In this document: piece by piece, positions 5,700 to 7,092 of the stretch | How positions within the stretch are numbered: position 1 is the stretch's first letter | Layout: each line of letters opens with the position of its first letter | Assembly (NCBI GenBank): GCA_013334735.1 | Contig: JAAXXA010000145.1 | Coordinates: forward strand, 1 to 7,092 | Origin: Bacteroidota bacterium | GTDB lineage: Bacteria; Bacteroidota; Bacteroidia; Bacteroidales; CG2-30-32-10 | Length of the DNA stretch: 7,092 nucleotides | Reading direction: 5' to 3' | Program-made: the position numbers and the translations under genes | Notes under the pieces: model-generated | Told to the model about the DNA's origin: nothing | Database searches by the model: none | What the model saw: only the letters and a program-made list of their open reading frames with translations

Positions 5700-7043
5700 T
5701 TAAAATGGGTATTGCAATCCTGTACCATTGTTGTATAAAGAAGTAACTTCAGCAGGAGTAAGAGCACGAGACCATATCCCAATTTCATCTATTGCGCCAT
5801 CATAGAATTTATCAGCAACTCCAGTATAATCTGTTCCGATAGACATCGTGTTATTAATAGAAACAGATGATGGAGCAGCACCAGTAGCAGCAGAATTTCC
5901 GTCAATATACAAAACCATTGCTGAGCCTCCCCCACCAACAGTTACAGTACCTACAATAAAGTGCCAACCGGAAGACATTTGAGTATTTGTAGTTGCCTGA
6001 TACCAGCCACTCTGATAATAAGCAAATTGAACTCCCCTATTTACTCCTATATGACCGACTATTATGAATGCTGAATTACCACTACCACCGCCATAAGTTC
6101 CCAAATCCATCACTAATGGGTAATTATTGAGATAAGATGCAACATTAACCCAGCATGCAAATGAAAAGTTACCGGAAATTGATATATTTGAAGATGTAAC
6201 TATTTTACTTGAACTGCCATTAAACCCAGCGCCATTGTGGATTTTACCATTTGCAGTAGAATATGTAATATCAGTTGGCGTACCATTATTACTTCCAACA
6301 GCATCGGCAGCATTTCCAGTGCTTTCATCAAATTTCCAATATGCAACTATATTATTACATAAAGTAAATATTGTAATAGTCAAAGTATTTGATGTTGCCG
6401 GAGAACCTGTTAAACAAGGAGAGGCGTTCGATGTCATAACACAGGTGATCGCATCATTATTTGCCAAAGTTGCATCTGTATATGTGATACCTCCGCTTCC
6501 TACATTTACATTATTTTTTTTCCATTGATAAGTTGGTAAACTACCTCCATTGGTTGGTGTAGCAGTAAATGTAACACTTGTACCTGAACATATTGCTCCC
6601 GAAGGAACAGCTGCTATGCCCACATTTGCAGGTAAATTGGGATTTACCGTTACTGTAGTGCTTGTTGAAGATGTGCAACCTGAATTAGTAATCGTTACAG
6701 TATATGTAGTGTTTGTTGTCGGACTTACATTAATTGCAGCAGTAGTTGCCCCCTGACTCCATAAGTATGCGCTGCCGGTGCTTGCAGTAAAGGTTGTACT
6801 GCTTCCGTTACATATTGTAGTAGTTCCACTTATTGAAGCATTAGGATTTGTATTTACAGTTATTGCATAATTCTGAGATACAGTTCCATTGCCACAGCCA
6901 TTGCTGGTTCCATAAACTGTTATATTGCCTGAAGTGGCGTTTGCAGCATAATTAACTGTGACCGAGTTTGTATTAGCACCTGTAGCTATGGAAGCCCCAG
7001 TTGGTAATGACCAAGTATAACCCGTAGCATTTGCAATTGGAGC
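5700..7043 (-). CDS. PKD/Ig-like + LamG secreted protein, 5' end lost at inversion junction
   Basis: The frame is open from 7052 down to the TAA at 5700. Homology to the neighbouring gene ends at 7043, and the inverted sequence beyond gives a TGA at 7055-7053. I therefore annotate 447 residues as a 5'-truncated gene; signal peptide and head are missing. Residues 1-67 are the PKD-like domain also found at 4002-5582 (APIANATGYTWSLPTGASI...). A second Ig/PKD domain lies at about 68-136 (ICNGSSTTFTAS, YLWSQGATTAAINV, TYTVTITNSGC). A third is at about 137-229 (ICSGTSVTFTATP, YQWKKNNVNV). A LamG domain covers about 230-447, from NIVAYWKFDESTGNAADAVG to GAIDEIGIWSRALTPAEVTSLYNN, closing LQYPF like the gene at 419-2338. 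A GTG at 6623 could be read as a start, but it falls inside a continuous domain series and is not credible. No type IX C-terminal domain is seen. Confidence 0.85.
   Translation of the reverse strand, partial: APIANATGYTWSLPTGASIATGANTNSVTVNYAANATSGNITVYGTSNGCGNGTVSQNYAITVNTNPNASISGTTTICNGSSTTFTASTGSAYLWSQGATTAAINVSPTTNTTYTVTITNSGCTSSTSTTVTVNPNLPANVGIAAVPSGAICSGTSVTFTATPTNGGSLPTYQWKKNNVNVGSGGITYTDATLANNDAITCVMTSNASPCLTGSPATSNTLTITIFTLCNNIVAYWKFDESTGNAADAVGSNNGTPTDITYSTANGKIHNGAGFNGSSSKIVTSSNISISGNFSFACWVNVASYLNNYPLVMDLGTYGGGSGNSAFIIVGHIGVNRGVQFAYYQSGWYQATTNTQMSSGWHFIVGTVTVGGGGSAMVLYIDGNSAATGAAPSSVSINNTMSIGTDYTGVADKFYDGAIDEIGIWSRALTPAEVTSLYNNGTGLQYPF
6904..7043. repeat. 140-bp identical repeat, copy 2 (in truncated LamG gene)
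   Basis: This is the second copy of the 5050-5189 repeat. Its right end coincides with the inversion junction at 7043, so the true length of the duplication cannot be judged from this window. Confidence 0.97.
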
Positions 7044-7092
7044 TACAGTATGTCAGGGAACTAATAACGTGGTATATTCAGTTGCTCCAATT
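7041..7092. repeat. Exact inverted copy of 5181-5232 (fold-back at window end)
   Basis: These 52 bases are the perfect reverse complement of 5181-5232. Up to 7043 the sequence runs parallel to the neighbouring gene (6904-7043 equals 5050-5189). It then switches strand at a shared AGC and runs back, ending GCTCCAATT, which pairs with AATTGGAGC at 7035-7043. The result is a 9-bp inverted-repeat pair around a loop of about 40 nt. It destroys the reading frame of the rightmost gene. A copying or assembly chimera is the simplest explanation. Confidence 0.95.

Noticed and set aside
6621..6623. GTG at 6623 as the start of the rightmost LamG gene
   Set aside because: The frame continues upstream through two further PKD-like domains to 7043, and no signal peptide follows the GTG.
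6235..6756. Two plus-strand open frames (6235-6528 and 6550-6756)
   Set aside because: Both mirror Thr/Val/Asn-rich PKD and LamG coding sequence on the minus strand and look like typical antisense shadows.
7035..7092. Invertible DNA switch (recombinase-type) at the right end
   Set aside because: The sequence after the loop does not resume the forward copy, so it is not a balanced inversion between inverted repeats, and no recombinase gene is visible.

Overview
The window looks like a piece of a Bacteroidota (Bacteroidetes) genome, probably an uncultured or environmental lineage. The signs are low G+C, A-rich leaders without Shine-Dalgarno sites, signal peptides ending in ...AQ/...SQ, and protein modules typical of this phylum: FISUMP, DUF1566, LamG, PKD/Ig-like and FN3-like. 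No RNA gene, CRISPR array, transposase, recombinase or reverse transcriptase is visible.

All recognisable genes lie on the minus strand, so transcription runs from the right end to the left. The order is: a 5'-truncated PKD/Ig-like + LamG protein (7043-5700), a PKD/FN3 + DUF1566 protein (5582-4002), a PKD + FISUMP protein (3931-2483), a PKD/FN3 + LamG protein (2338-419), and the N-terminal part of a FISUMP-type paralogue that runs off the left edge (333-1). Gaps of 70-144 bp separate them. The four visible N-termini share one plan: a Sec signal peptide, then a conserved head of about 65-70 residues with the motif NNSAMLDV.STSQG.LI.R.T..QR, then Ig/PKD-type spacers, then a different C-terminal binding-type domain. 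This is a tandem family of secreted, probably surface-exposed or matrix, proteins with a constant head and exchangeable tips. Their ligands cannot be told from the sequence.

The DNA shows unusual plasticity. The hydrophobic core of every visible signal peptide is encoded by a degenerate 7-bp tandem repeat. The head is 78/79 identical in DNA between two genes. A 140-bp stretch is identical between the DUF1566 gene and the rightmost LamG gene. The signal-peptide region of the 2338-419 gene carries an in-frame 69-bp insertion with 13-bp flanking direct repeats, plus a GC-rich palindrome of dispersed-repeat type. A perfect 12-bp-stem hairpin lies between the two rightmost genes.

The last 52 bases (7041-7092) are an exact reverse complement of 5181-5232, inside the DUF1566 gene. 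They produce a fold-back that interrupts the rightmost gene. This is either an amplification or assembly chimera at a repeat, or a real inverted duplication; everything right of about 7043 should be treated with suspicion.
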